A program made the translations under genes and the position numbers. A model generated the notes under the pieces. It was not told where the DNA came from, made no database searches, and saw nothing but the letters and a program-made list of their open reading frames with translations. 64,000 nt of DNA from Polaromonas sp. JS666 (lineage in GTDB: Bacteria; Pseudomonadota; Gammaproteobacteria; Burkholderiales; Burkholderiaceae_C), in contig NC_007948.1 of the NCBI RefSeq assembly GCF_000013865.1, forward strand, positions 3,534,001-3,598,000, read 5' to 3'. Positions 47,730 through 55,589 of the stretch are shown here, in pieces (the stretch's first letter is position 1; each line of letters opens with the position of its first letter).

Positions 47730-48863
47730 ATGAGCAACACGAGCAACACCGCCCCTCACCTGCCCGCGCGCTATGACCACGTGGGCAGTTTTTTGCGCCC
47801 GAAATATTTGCTGGAAGCCCGCGAACAAAAAGCCCAGGGCCAGATCACGCCCGAGCAGTTGCGCCAGGTGGAAGACCGGGCCATCACCGAGATTGTGAGA
47901 TTCCAGGAAGACGTGGGCCTGAAAAGCATCACCGACGGCGAGTTTCGCCGCACCTACTTTCACATTGACTTTCTGGAGCAGATCGGCGGCGTGAAAACCG
48001 ACATCCCGGTGACCGTGATCCGGCCCGACGGCTCGCAGGAGCTGGCCCCGCCGGTGATGCGCGTGATTGACAAGGTGCGCCACGTCAAGGACATCCAGCT
48101 GGCCGACTTCCAGTACCTCAAGAGCCAGGTATCGGCAGGCAATACGCCCAAGGTGACCATTCCGTCACCGACCATGCTGCACTTTCGCGGCGGCCGGGCC
48201 GGCATCAGCAAGGAGCACTACCCCGAGCTGGACCCGCAGTTCTACCAGGACGTGGCCAACGCCTACGGTGACGAGCTGCGCTCGCTGGCCGCCGCCGGCT
48301 GCACCTATGTGCAGATGGACGACACCAACCTGGCCTACCTGTGCGACGAAAAAATGCGCGAAGCCGCACGCCAGCGCGGCGACGACCCCAATGAGCTGCC
48401 GCACCGCTACGCCAAATTCATCAACCTCGTTGTCGCGCAAAAGCCGCCCGGCATGCTGCTGGCCATGCACCTGTGCCGTGGCAACTTCAAGAGCACGCAC
48501 GCGGCATCGGGCAATTACGAGCCGGTGGCCGAGGCGCTGCTGAAAGAAATGAACCTCGACGCCTACTTCATGGAGTACGACGACGCGCGCAGCGGCGACT
48601 TCAAACCGCTGCGTTACCTGCCCAAGGGAAAGACCGTGGTGCTGGGACTCGTCACCACCAAGTTTGGCTCGCTGGAAGACAAGGACGACCTGAAACGCCG
48701 CATTGAAGCCGCGGCCCGCTACGCGCCGCTGGAGCAGCTGGCGCTGTCACCGCAGTGCGGCTTCAGCAGCACCGTGCACGGCAATGACATTGCCGTTGAG
48801 GCGCAGCGCGCCAAGCTGCGGCTGGTGGTGGAAACGGCGCAGGAGGTTTGGGGAACGGCCTGA
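47730..48863 (+). CDS. MetE-like cobalamin-independent methyltransferase (C-terminal domain type)
   Basis: A 377-residue homologue of the catalytic half of cobalamin-independent methionine synthase. The zinc ligands are visible: His and Cys in MHLCRGNF, Glu in FMEYDD and Cys in SPQCGFSS. The N-terminal half of MetE is absent, as in the archaeal and 'epoxyalkane/MetE-like' family. I chose ATG 47730, where the conserved PARYDHVGSFLRP soon follows. Divergent from the VanA-like oxygenase; it may transfer a methyl or other C1 group from the pathway substrate or recycle homocysteine. Confidence 0.87.
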   Translation: MSNTSNTAPHLPARYDHVGSFLRPKYLLEAREQKAQGQITPEQLRQVEDRAITEIVRFQEDVGLKSITDGEFRRTYFHIDFLEQIGGVKTDIPVTVIRPDGSQELAPPVMRVIDKVRHVKDIQLADFQYLKSQVSAGNTPKVTIPSPTMLHFRGGRAGISKEHYPELDPQFYQDVANAYGDELRSLAAAGCTYVQMDDTNLAYLCDEKMREAARQRGDDPNELPHRYAKFINLVVAQKPPGMLLAMHLCRGNFKSTHAASGNYEPVAEALLKEMNLDAYFMEYDDARSGDFKPLRYLPKGKTVVLGLVTTKFGSLEDKDDLKRRIEAAARYAPLEQLALSPQCGFSSTVHGNDIAVEAQRAKLRLVVETAQEVWGTA

Positions 48864-48929
48864 AGCATCACCACCGCAGGCCATGACACGAGCCGGCGCG
48901 GTCGGTGGCCAGCGCGTGGCGCCGCGGCT

Positions 48930-49502
48930 TCACGACACAAAAGCCGACGGCACGGGGGCTTCGCCAATGGCCTGGCGCAGGATGGCCCAGTGCATGGCTT
49001 CGTCGCCCAGAATACTGGCGGCCGCCTTGGACAAGTCGCGGTTGGCAAACAGGGGCACGGCCCCCAGGTAGGCACTCACGGCGCCCTGCTCCAGCTGGGC
49101 GGCGAACTTGAGCACATCCAGCTCTGTTTTCAGCTGGTCCACCGGAAAGTTGTATTTGGTTTTGGCGATGACGGGTTTGCCGCCCAGCTTTTCGACCGTG
49201 CCGGAGAGCAGCGCCACATGCGCTTTATGGTGTCCCTGAAACGTGACGGCGAGATCGAGCACGGGCTTGGTGAGCAGCTTGCTTTCTGCGCCCAGCTGAT
49301 AGGCCGCGATGGCCTCCAGTTCGGCGCCGATGGCGGTGTTGAGAATTTGCACGTCGCCGGCTTTGGAGCCGCCCGCCTTGGCGGCCAGCGCGTCATTGCC
49401 TGCAAGCAGCGCAATCGCTGCCCCCGACAAGACCAGACCGCCGGAGCGGCCCAAAAAAAGTCGCCGTGCAGCGATGGGCGTGGACATTTGAAAAAACGAC
49501 AT
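48930..49502 (-). CDS. ferritin-like domain protein, exported
   Basis: 190 residues from the Met at 49502 (CTGGAGATTGCC upstream). The leader has RRLFLGRSGGLVLSGAAIALL, a twin-arginine-like signal, cut near DALAAK. The mature part is a four-helix ferritin-like fold with AIGAELEAIAAYQLGAE, FQGHHKAHVALL, LEQGAVSAYLGAV and DEAMHWAILRQAI, giving Glu/His metal ligands. It probably binds two metal ions in the periplasm. It follows the ECF sigma gene on the same strand, 49 bases away, and is the likely target or partner. Confidence 0.85.
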   Translation of the reverse strand: MSFFQMSTPIAARRLFLGRSGGLVLSGAAIALLAGNDALAAKAGGSKAGDVQILNTAIGAELEAIAAYQLGAESKLLTKPVLDLAVTFQGHHKAHVALLSGTVEKLGGKPVIAKTKYNFPVDQLKTELDVLKFAAQLEQGAVSAYLGAVPLFANRDLSKAAASILGDEAMHWAILRQAIGEAPVPSAFVS

Positions 49503-49551
49503 GGCAATCTCCAGTGGACAAAAACGGTTCACAAATAACGGACTTCACGGA

Positions 49552-50271
49552 TCACGGGCGAGAGGATTCACGCTCGTGGGCAATCTTTGCCAGCACGCCC
49601 GCCACAATGCGGTCGCAGCGCGCGCCGGCAAATGAAAAGGCGTCACCAACGGCCATGTCGATGTCGCGTGACAGGCCTTCGCGCAACATGCTGCGGGCAC
49701 GAAAAAACCGGGTCCGCACCGTCGCTTCGGGTATGCCCAGCACCAGTGCAACTTCTTCCACACTCATCTCCTCAACCCCCCTGAGCATGAACACGGTGCG
49801 AAAGGCATCGGGCAAGGTGTCAATCCGGGCTTCAATCTGCTGGCGTATCTGCGCACGCATGACGGATGGCTCCGGCTGGTCATTCGGGTTGGCTTGCATC
49901 TGCATCTCCGGGGTTTCGTCATCGGCATCCACGCTGGCGCTCAGCGGCACGACGCGGGCAGTCTGCGCACCATTGCGCCGCAGCCGCCCCAGTGCCTCGT
50001 TGGCGACGATGCGCACCAGCCAGGTGGAAAGCCTGGCCTCGGCGCGAAAGGTGGCCAGCGCACGCCAGGCGCGCAAATAAGCCTCCTGCAAGGCGTCTTG
50101 CGTGTCGTCTTCGCTTTTGAGGATGCTGCGCGCCGTGCGAAAGAGCAAACGGTTGTAGCGCCGCATGATCTGGGCAAACGCCAGATCGTTACCGGCTATG
50201 GACAGGCTGACCAGCTCTGCGTCCGAACTGACGTCGGACGGCACGGTGGGCACTGATTGCAAGGTGTTCAT
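49552..50271 (-). CDS. RNA polymerase ECF sigma factor
   Basis: 239 residues from the Met at 50271. Sigma region 2 is seen in FAQIMRRYNRLLFRTARSIL and DALQEAYLRAWRALATFRAE; region 4 in DTLPDAFRTVFMLRGVEEMS, VEEVALVLGIPEATVRTRFF. It has extended N- and C-termini and no adjacent anti-sigma factor. A GGAAC-N17-CATCC sequence upstream (50295-50321) may be its own ECF promoter. Its 5' region is partly duplicated upstream of the flavin reductase at 51154-51365. Confidence 0.93.
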   Translation of the reverse strand: MNTLQSVPTVPSDVSSDAELVSLSIAGNDLAFAQIMRRYNRLLFRTARSILKSEDDTQDALQEAYLRAWRALATFRAEARLSTWLVRIVANEALGRLRRNGAQTARVVPLSASVDADDETPEMQMQANPNDQPEPSVMRAQIRQQIEARIDTLPDAFRTVFMLRGVEEMSVEEVALVLGIPEATVRTRFFRARSMLREGLSRDIDMAVGDAFSFAGARCDRIVAGVLAKIAHERESSRP

Positions 50272-50294
50272 ATCTGCTCCTGTCTCTGTCCATT

Positions 50295-50321
50295 GGATGG
50301 TCATGGTGCCTGCGGCGTTCC
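50295..50321 (-). promoter_or_regulatory. candidate ECF promoter of the sigma gene (GGAAC-N17-CATCC)
   Basis: On the minus strand GGAAC (plus 50317-50321) is separated by 17 bases from CATCC (plus 50295-50299), 24 bases before the sigma ATG. GGAAC is the usual -35 core of ECF promoters. The same two blocks with the same spacing occur at 51339-51365. Confidence 0.5.
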
Positions 50322-50428
50322 GGATTTTTCTCTGTCAGTCGACGAGGCAAAAGAAAAAAAGACATCGCCCGGCCAGTCCTCGTTCGCCACGGCGCAAGCG
50401 ACTCCGAATACTCAGTGCCCGTAAAACC

Positions 50429-51157
50429 TCAGTACCCGTAAAACTCTTCGCTGCGAATGTCGTCGTCATTGACACCGACTCGATTCAACATGTCGCACAC
50501 GGCAGCGACCAGGCCGGGTGGTCCCGCCACATAGAAAACGGGTTTCAGAAAACCGCTCATGGTTTTTCTCAACAGATCTTCGGTGACGTGGCTGGTTTGT
50601 CCTTGCCACGGCATAAGGGACTTGCCCATCTCCGTCATGGTCGGCAACAGGCGGAAATTGACGTTCTGCCGCTCGAGGTCCTGCAGTTCCAGAAGAAAGG
50701 CCGCATCTTCTGGGCGCCGATTGGAATAGAGCAGAACCATCTCCTGTGGCAGCCGATCATGCGTTGCCTGGCGCAACATGCTCATGAACGGGGTAATGCC
50801 AATGCCACCCGCGATGAATATCGCCTGTCTTGTGCGCTCGCTATGCAGGGTGAGGGAACCGAAAGGCCCTTCAATGTCCACCAGCCCGCCAATGGGCAAC
50901 ATCTTGAGCGCCCGCTTGAATGCGCTGTCGCGCATGCGTGTCGCGATCACCAGTTCGTGCTCAAACGGCGCACTCACAAGGGAAAAGGTATGCCGCTGGT
51001 TTTGCCCGCCGGGCGCCACCGCAGCTGGAAGAATCAGATCAATCGCCTGGCCGGCCTTGAAAGCAAAACCATCCGGCCGCTGAAAATAAAACGCCATCGT
51101 GCCGCCAGCAACTTCCTCGCGCGCTTGCAGCAACACTTGCCAGGTGCTCATGCTCAT
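50429..51157 (-). CDS. ferredoxin-NADP reductase-type flavin oxidoreductase
   Basis: 242 residues from ATG 51157. The FAD domain has FAFKAGQAIDLIL and NQRHTFSLVSAP (RxYS-like motif), then an NAD(P) domain with IFIAGGIGITPFMSMLRQA, YSNRRPEDAAFL and FYVAGPPGLV. No iron-sulphur or globin domain is fused, so it must pass electrons to a separate partner, perhaps the ferritin-like protein's metal site. The ATG overlaps (ATGA) the stop of a 55-codon leader derived from the sigma gene. Confidence 0.88.
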   Translation of the reverse strand: MSMSTWQVLLQAREEVAGGTMAFYFQRPDGFAFKAGQAIDLILPAAVAPGGQNQRHTFSLVSAPFEHELVIATRMRDSAFKRALKMLPIGGLVDIEGPFGSLTLHSERTRQAIFIAGGIGITPFMSMLRQATHDRLPQEMVLLYSNRRPEDAAFLLELQDLERQNVNFRLLPTMTEMGKSLMPWQGQTSHVTEDLLRKTMSGFLKPVFYVAGPPGLVAAVCDMLNRVGVNDDDIRSEEFYGY

Positions 51158-51321
51158 GCCTTGCCTCCATCCGGTGAACGATGCCCCTGCGGCTGCGCTG
51201 GCCGCTTGTCGACGGCACGGGCCGTGCACGCCGGATCGTTACCGGCTACGGACAGGCTGACCAGCTCTGCGTGCGAACGGGCTTCTGTGGGCATGGAGCG
51301 CGGCGCTGGTGAGGTGTTCAT
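51154..51321 (-). CDS. 55-codon leader peptide derived from the ECF sigma gene's 5' end
   Basis: ATG at 51321 begins MNTSPAPRSMPTEARSHAEL, then VSLSVAGND, matching the sigma factor's N-terminus (MNTLQSVP...DAELVSLSIAGND) for about 28 codons before diverging. The frame then runs 27 unrelated codons to TGA at 51154-51156, overlapping the reductase ATG (ATGA). No sigma regions are retained, so it cannot act as a sigma factor. Its translation could couple to that of the reductase. Evidence is sequence duplication; expression is unknown. Confidence 0.6.
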   Translation of the reverse strand: MNTSPAPRSMPTEARSHAELVSLSVAGNDPACTARAVDKRPAQPQGHRSPDGGKA

Positions 51322-51338
51322 GGCTGTTCCTGTCCATT

Positions 51339-51365
51339 GGATGACCAGGCGGCCGTTGGCGTTCC
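51339..51365 (-). promoter_or_regulatory. duplicated candidate ECF promoter upstream of the reductase leader
   Basis: GGAAC (plus 51361-51365) and CATCCAATGGAC-type sequence (CATCC at plus 51339-51343) with the same 17-base spacing as at 50295-50321. The retained spacing and blocks amid otherwise diverged sequence suggest functional constraint. Confidence 0.5.
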
Positions 51366-51513
51366 GGTTTTTTCCGGCGCAGCCTTATTCGATTTCCAAT
51401 GCGATGCGAGATAGCAACGGAATTACCCCCCGCTTCTGTGGGCCACCCTGTGGATAAGGTCACTAACAACCCGGCAACACCGCGCCAGTACTGGCTTGCA
51501 ACGCGGTGCTCAG

Positions 51514-51775
51514 AAATTGATCAGCCCTGCATCAAATGCCAGAGCCGGGACGGTGACAGCGGCATCTGCAACTGACGGGCCTGCGCCGCCATGCCGCTGC
51601 GCGCCAGCGCGTCGGCCACGGCATTGACCACCGTGGGCCCGGCGCCTATGGTGCCCAGTTCGCCCACGCCTTTGACGCCCAGCGGGTTGTTCAGGCAGGG
51701 GGTGGAGGGGTCCAGTTCGGTTTTGAAGTCCGGCGCATTGTCAGCGCGCGGGGCGGCGTAGTCCATCAGGCTGCC
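51514..51775 (-). repeat. direct repeat of the coxL 3' end (copy A)
   Basis: Almost identical to 55319-55589, with a short indel near 51523 and a few substitutions. The two copies are in the same orientation and bracket 3.5 kb containing a MITE and the ACP/ligase/PlsC gene. Confidence 0.92.
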
Positions 51776-51811
51776 CTGTTGTTCGAACCGGGCAAGTACT
51801 GCTTCCAACAT
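51521..51811 (-). pseudogene. C-terminal fragment of a CoxL-type molybdoenzyme subunit
   Basis: Minus-strand translation from about 51775 gives [39 protein letters not shown] and MPLSPSRLWHLMQG, identical to the end of the intact gene at 55334 apart from one residue (ARSG versus ARRG). Only about 82 of 783 residues remain, preceded by 14 unrelated codons (MLEAVLARFEQQG). It lacks every cofactor-binding part and is non-functional. Confidence 0.88.
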
Positions 51812-52483
51812 CCATTTCTCTCCACAATTTCCATGTGGAGCAGAAGATTACCGCTGTCTCTGGAGCAAGACCTTGAAAGGGGTGGCTCTTAGAACCTGTT
51901 TACGATCTAAACGGGGCCGCGCAAGCACCTTTCGGGATGGGATGCAAGGCGCGGTGCGCCGCCCATAGCTTGGGCTATGGGCAAGCGCCGCAACGCTGCA
52001 GACCGCCCGAGAAGGCGCTTGCCCTTCGGGTTGGGGTGAAATCGGGCGATTGAGCCACCCGGGCCCTTGCATGGGCATTAGCCCATACGGCGGACTCGGG
52101 CGCCCCACTCATCCCGATTGCACCCCAACGCGGCCCCGTTTAGATCGTAAACAGGTTCTTAGGCCGTCCTGAACGGTGATCAAGGCAAACCGCGGTCAGA
52201 TTTCTGCTAAACCCGCAACGTCTTCAGGGGTACCAGATGAGTTCCACGAAAGCCCTATTGCGGAGCCCGCAGGCCTACAATGTTATTCCCCCGGCCCAGA
52301 TCCCGGTTCCGGGCGTGCGCTGATTCATTCGCGTGCCCGACCGGGGACATGCCCTGCTTCGAAGCCGTCATCCTGTTCTTTCTCGCCGGGACCGTCGAGA
52401 TCGGCAACGAATGGTCTCGCGGACGGAAAGAAGCTTGATGGCGCCTCAACACGAGGGCCCCATGCAGCAAGGGTAATCAGCCC
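51812..52483. other. gap containing an IS5-type MITE
   Basis: 51892-52158 is the MITE described separately. 52162-52483 contains no recognised gene and no clear promoter; it shows two short frames without family resemblance. Confidence 0.6.
51892..52158. mobile_element. 267-bp MITE with 30-bp perfect terminal inverted repeats and TTA target duplication
   Basis: GAACCTGTTTACGATCTAAA... (51892-51921) is the exact reverse complement of 52129-52158. TTA flanks it on both sides (51889-51891 and 52159-52161). The ends and the TNA-type 3-bp duplication resemble the IS1031 subgroup of the IS5 family, so it is probably a non-autonomous derivative moved by such a transposase. Inside is a hairpin GCCCATAGC/GCTATGGGC (about 51961-51981). 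It encodes nothing. Confidence 0.9.
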
Positions 52484-55312
52484 ATGAACGTAGACTCGCC
52501 TTCCCGCGCAGTGTCCGACGAGGCTGTGTTGCGGATCGTGCGGGAAGTCTTGACCGAACTCCACCCGGGCCGCAAGGACACGGACCTGGTGACGCTGGAC
52601 AGTTCGCTGGAGGAAGACCTTGGCCTGGACAGCCTGGCGCGCGTGGAGTTGTTGATGCGCCTCGAACGCGCGTTCGGCGTGCGCCCGCCGGAGCATATGC
52701 TGAGCACGGCCGAAGCGCCTCGAGACCTGCTGCGTGCGCTGCTTGCCGCACGGGGCTCACCCCAGGCGCCAGTGCAGCAGGCACGGCGGCTTGCGGTGCC
52801 CGAACGCGTCTCGCAAGCGCCGCACGCGGCGGCGACCCTGCAGGAGGTGCTCGACTGGCACGTGCGGGCTCATCCGCAGCGCGAGCACATTGCGATCGAC
52901 AACGGCGACAGCGCCGCACCGACGCGCCTGAGCTACGCCGACTTGCAGCAGGGCGCCGCTGGCGTCGCTGCGGGGCTGCTGGATCGCGGCTTTCAGCCGG
53001 GTCAGCCGGTGGCGCTCATGCTGCCGACCGGCCCGGAGTACTTCTTCAGCTTCGCCGGCATTCTGCTGGCCGGCGGCATTCCGGTACCAATCTACCCGCC
53101 AGCGCGGGCGGCGCAGATCGAGGAGCACCTGCAGCGTCACGTCGGCATCCTCACCAATGCGCTGGCCACGGCGCTGATCACTGTGCCGCGGGCCAGGGTG
53201 CTGGCGACGCTGCTCAAGTCCCAGGTGCCGTCGCTGCGCATGGTCTGCACGGTGGAAGAACTGTCCGCGTCCACCGCCTCCCCGGAACGCGTCACCGCCC
53301 ATGCCAACGATATTGCCCTGCTGCAGTACACCTCCGGCAGTACCAGCAGTCCCAAGGGGGTGGTCCTGACGCACGCCAACCTGCTGGCCAACCTGCGGGC
53401 CATGGGGCAGGCCCTGCAAGTCAGCTCCGAAGACGTCTTCGTCTCGTGGCTGCCGCTGTACCACGACATGGGGCTGATCGGGGCTTGGCTGGGCAGCCTG
53501 TATTACGCATACCCGCTGGTGGTGATGTCGCCGCTGACATTTCTCGCGCGACCCGAGCGCTGGCTGTGGGCCGTGCACCGGCACCGCGGCACGCTGTCCG
53601 GCGGGCCCAACTTCGGCTACGAGCTGTGCCTGCGCAAGCTCGACGAGGCCGCGCTGGAGGGGCTCGACCTGTCCAGCTGGCGCTTTGCGTTCAACGGCGC
53701 CGAGCCGGTCAGCGCGACGACCATGCAGGAGTTTCAGCAACGCTTCGCCTGCTACGGGCTGCGGCCGCAAGCGCTGGCGCCGGTGTACGGACTGGCGGAG
53801 GCAACGCTGGGCCTGACCTTCCCGCCGCAGGGACGGGGTCTGCTGGTCGACCGCATCGATACGCAAGCGTTCTCGCACTCGGGCCGCGCACTGCCCGCGG
53901 CGAGCAGCACGTCTGGCGTGCGGCTGGTCGTAGCGTGCGGACGGCCGCTGCCGGGCCATGAGGTCCGCCTGGTCGACGCGACGGGATGTGAGGTGGCGGA
54001 ACGCCAGGAAGGGCGTCTGCTGTTCAAGGGTCCGTCGGCCACCAGCGGCTACTTCCGCAACCCGAAAGAGACGCGCCGGCTGTTTGATGGCGAGTGGCTG
54101 GACTCGGGCGACTACGCCTACATGGCACAAGGCGACGTCTACATCACCGGGCGGGCCAAGGACGTGATCATTCGGGGCGGCCGTCAGATCTACCCGTACG
54201 ACCTGGAGGAGGCCGTCGGCGCGATTCCCTCTGTCCGCAAGGGCTGCGTCGCCGTGTTCGGTAGCCCGGACCCCATGACACGCAGCGAGCGGGTCGTTGT
54301 CATGGCGGAAACCCGTGGCCTGCCGCCCGAGGCGCTGGCGCAGCTGCGCCGCCAGATCAACAGCGCCGCGGTCGGCGTGCTCGGTGCGCCGCCGGACGAC
54401 GTGGTCCTGGTGCCGCCGCACACGGTCTTGAAGACCTCCAGCGGCAAGATTCGTCGCGCGGCCAGCCGCGAACTGTACGAGACCGGAGGCGCTTCGGCCA
54501 CGCAGCCGGCGCCATGGCAGCAGATCGCGCGCTTTGCCTGGCAGGCGAGACTGCCGCAACTGCGGCGTGCCGGGCGCGTCGTAGCGGAGATAGCCTACGC
54601 TGGCTATGTCTGGCTGCTGTTCTGGCTGCTTGCGCCTATTACGTGGGCGCTGACCGCCGTGCTGCCCAAGCTGTCCTGGAGCTGGGCCCTGAGTCACCAT
54701 GCAGCCCGGCTGTTCCTGCGTTTGTCCGGGCTCCCGTTTGCGGCCGAGGGGCTGGCGAATCTGCCGCGCGAGGCAAGCTGTGTGGTGGTGGCGAACCATG
54801 CGAGCTACCTGGATGGCATAACCCTGGTCGCCGCACTGCCGCGCCATGTCCGCTTTGTCGCCAAGCTCGAACTGCAGAAACAGTTCATCTCACGGGTCTA
54901 CTTGCAAGGCCTCGGCGCCATGTTTGTAGACCGCGACGACGCGCAGCGCGGGGCGCAGGACGTCGCGCGGGTGACGCGCAGCGTTTGCGACGAAACCGCC
55001 ATGTTGTTTTTCCCGGAAGGAACGTTCAGGCGTGTGCCAGGCTTGTTGCCGTTCCATGCGGGCGCGTTCTCTGCGGCAGCGCAGGCCGGCGTGCCCGTGG
55101 TGCCGGTGACGATCCGCGGCACGCGCTCCGTGCTGCGTGCCGGCCAGTGGTTCCCCCGCCGCGTACCGATCAGCGTGCTGGTCAGTTCCCCGATTCAACC
55201 CGATGGTGACGACTGGTCAGCGTCGATCCGGTTGCGCGACGCCGCGCGCGCGGAAATCCTGAAGCGCTGCGCCGAGCCGGATGCCGGCGATGAAAGCCGC
55301 CTGCCTTCGTAA
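52484..55312 (+). CDS. ACP / acyl-AMP ligase / PlsC-type acyltransferase fusion
   Basis: 942 residues in three parts. Residues about 12-85 are an acyl-carrier-protein domain with the phosphopantetheine serine Ser50 (DLGLDSLARVE). Residues about 120-670 are a fatty-acyl-AMP ligase: YTSGSTSSPKGVVLTHANLL (near 282), LPLYHDMGLIG, FNGAEPVS, VYGLAEATLGL and GRAKDVIIRGG. After one hydrophobic segment (about 705-735) a PlsC acyltransferase has NHASYLDG (HX4D, near 771) and FFPEGTFRR (near 842). It should load a fatty acid onto its own ACP and transfer it to a lysophospholipid or similar acceptor at the membrane. Confidence 0.92.
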   Translation: MNVDSPSRAVSDEAVLRIVREVLTELHPGRKDTDLVTLDSSLEEDLGLDSLARVELLMRLERAFGVRPPEHMLSTAEAPRDLLRALLAARGSPQAPVQQARRLAVPERVSQAPHAAATLQEVLDWHVRAHPQREHIAIDNGDSAAPTRLSYADLQQGAAGVAAGLLDRGFQPGQPVALMLPTGPEYFFSFAGILLAGGIPVPIYPPARAAQIEEHLQRHVGILTNALATALITVPRARVLATLLKSQVPSLRMVCTVEELSASTASPERVTAHANDIALLQYTSGSTSSPKGVVLTHANLLANLRAMGQALQVSSEDVFVSWLPLYHDMGLIGAWLGSLYYAYPLVVMSPLTFLARPERWLWAVHRHRGTLSGGPNFGYELCLRKLDEAALEGLDLSSWRFAFNGAEPVSATTMQEFQQRFACYGLRPQALAPVYGLAEATLGLTFPPQGRGLLVDRIDTQAFSHSGRALPAASSTSGVRLVVACGRPLPGHEVRLVDATGCEVAERQEGRLLFKGPSATSGYFRNPKETRRLFDGEWLDSGDYAYMAQGDVYITGRAKDVIIRGGRQIYPYDLEEAVGAIPSVRKGCVAVFGSPDPMTRSERVVVMAETRGLPPEALAQLRRQINSAAVGVLGAPPDDVVLVPPHTVLKTSSGKIRRAASRELYETGGASATQPAPWQQIARFAWQARLPQLRRAGRVVAEIAYAGYVWLLFWLLAPITWALTAVLPKLSWSWALSHHAARLFLRLSGLPFAAEGLANLPREASCVVVANHASYLDGITLVAALPRHVRFVAKLELQKQFISRVYLQGLGAMFVDRDDAQRGAQDVARVTRSVCDETAMLFFPEGTFRRVPGLLPFHAGAFSAAAQAGVPVVPVTIRGTRSVLRAGQWFPRRVPISVLVSSPIQPDGDDWSASIRLRDAARAEILKRCAEPDAGDESRLPS

Positions 55313-55318
55313 AGCCGG

Positions 55319-55589
55319 AGAAATTGATGAACCTCAGCCCTGCATCAAATGCCAGAGCCGGGAGGGTGACAGCGGCATCTGCAACTGACGGGCCTGCGCC
55401 GCCATGCCGCGGCGTGCCAGCGCGTCGGCCACGGCATTGACCACCGTGGGCCCGGCGCCTATGGTGCCCAGTTCGCCCACGCCTTTGACGCCCAGCGGGT
55501 TGTTCAGGCAGGGAGTGGAGGGGTCCAGTTCGGTTTTGAAGTCGGGCGCATTGTCAGCGCGCGGGGCGGCGTAGTCCATCAGGCTGCCC
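55319..55589 (-). repeat. direct repeat of the coxL 3' end (copy B, within the intact gene)
   Basis: Matches 51514-51775. Here the repeat is continuous with the rest of the intact gene, so this is the original copy. Confidence 0.92.

Noticed and set aside
52757..54847. 696-codon minus-strand frame opposite the ACP/ligase/PlsC gene
   Set aside because: High-GC antisense shadow without start signals or domains.
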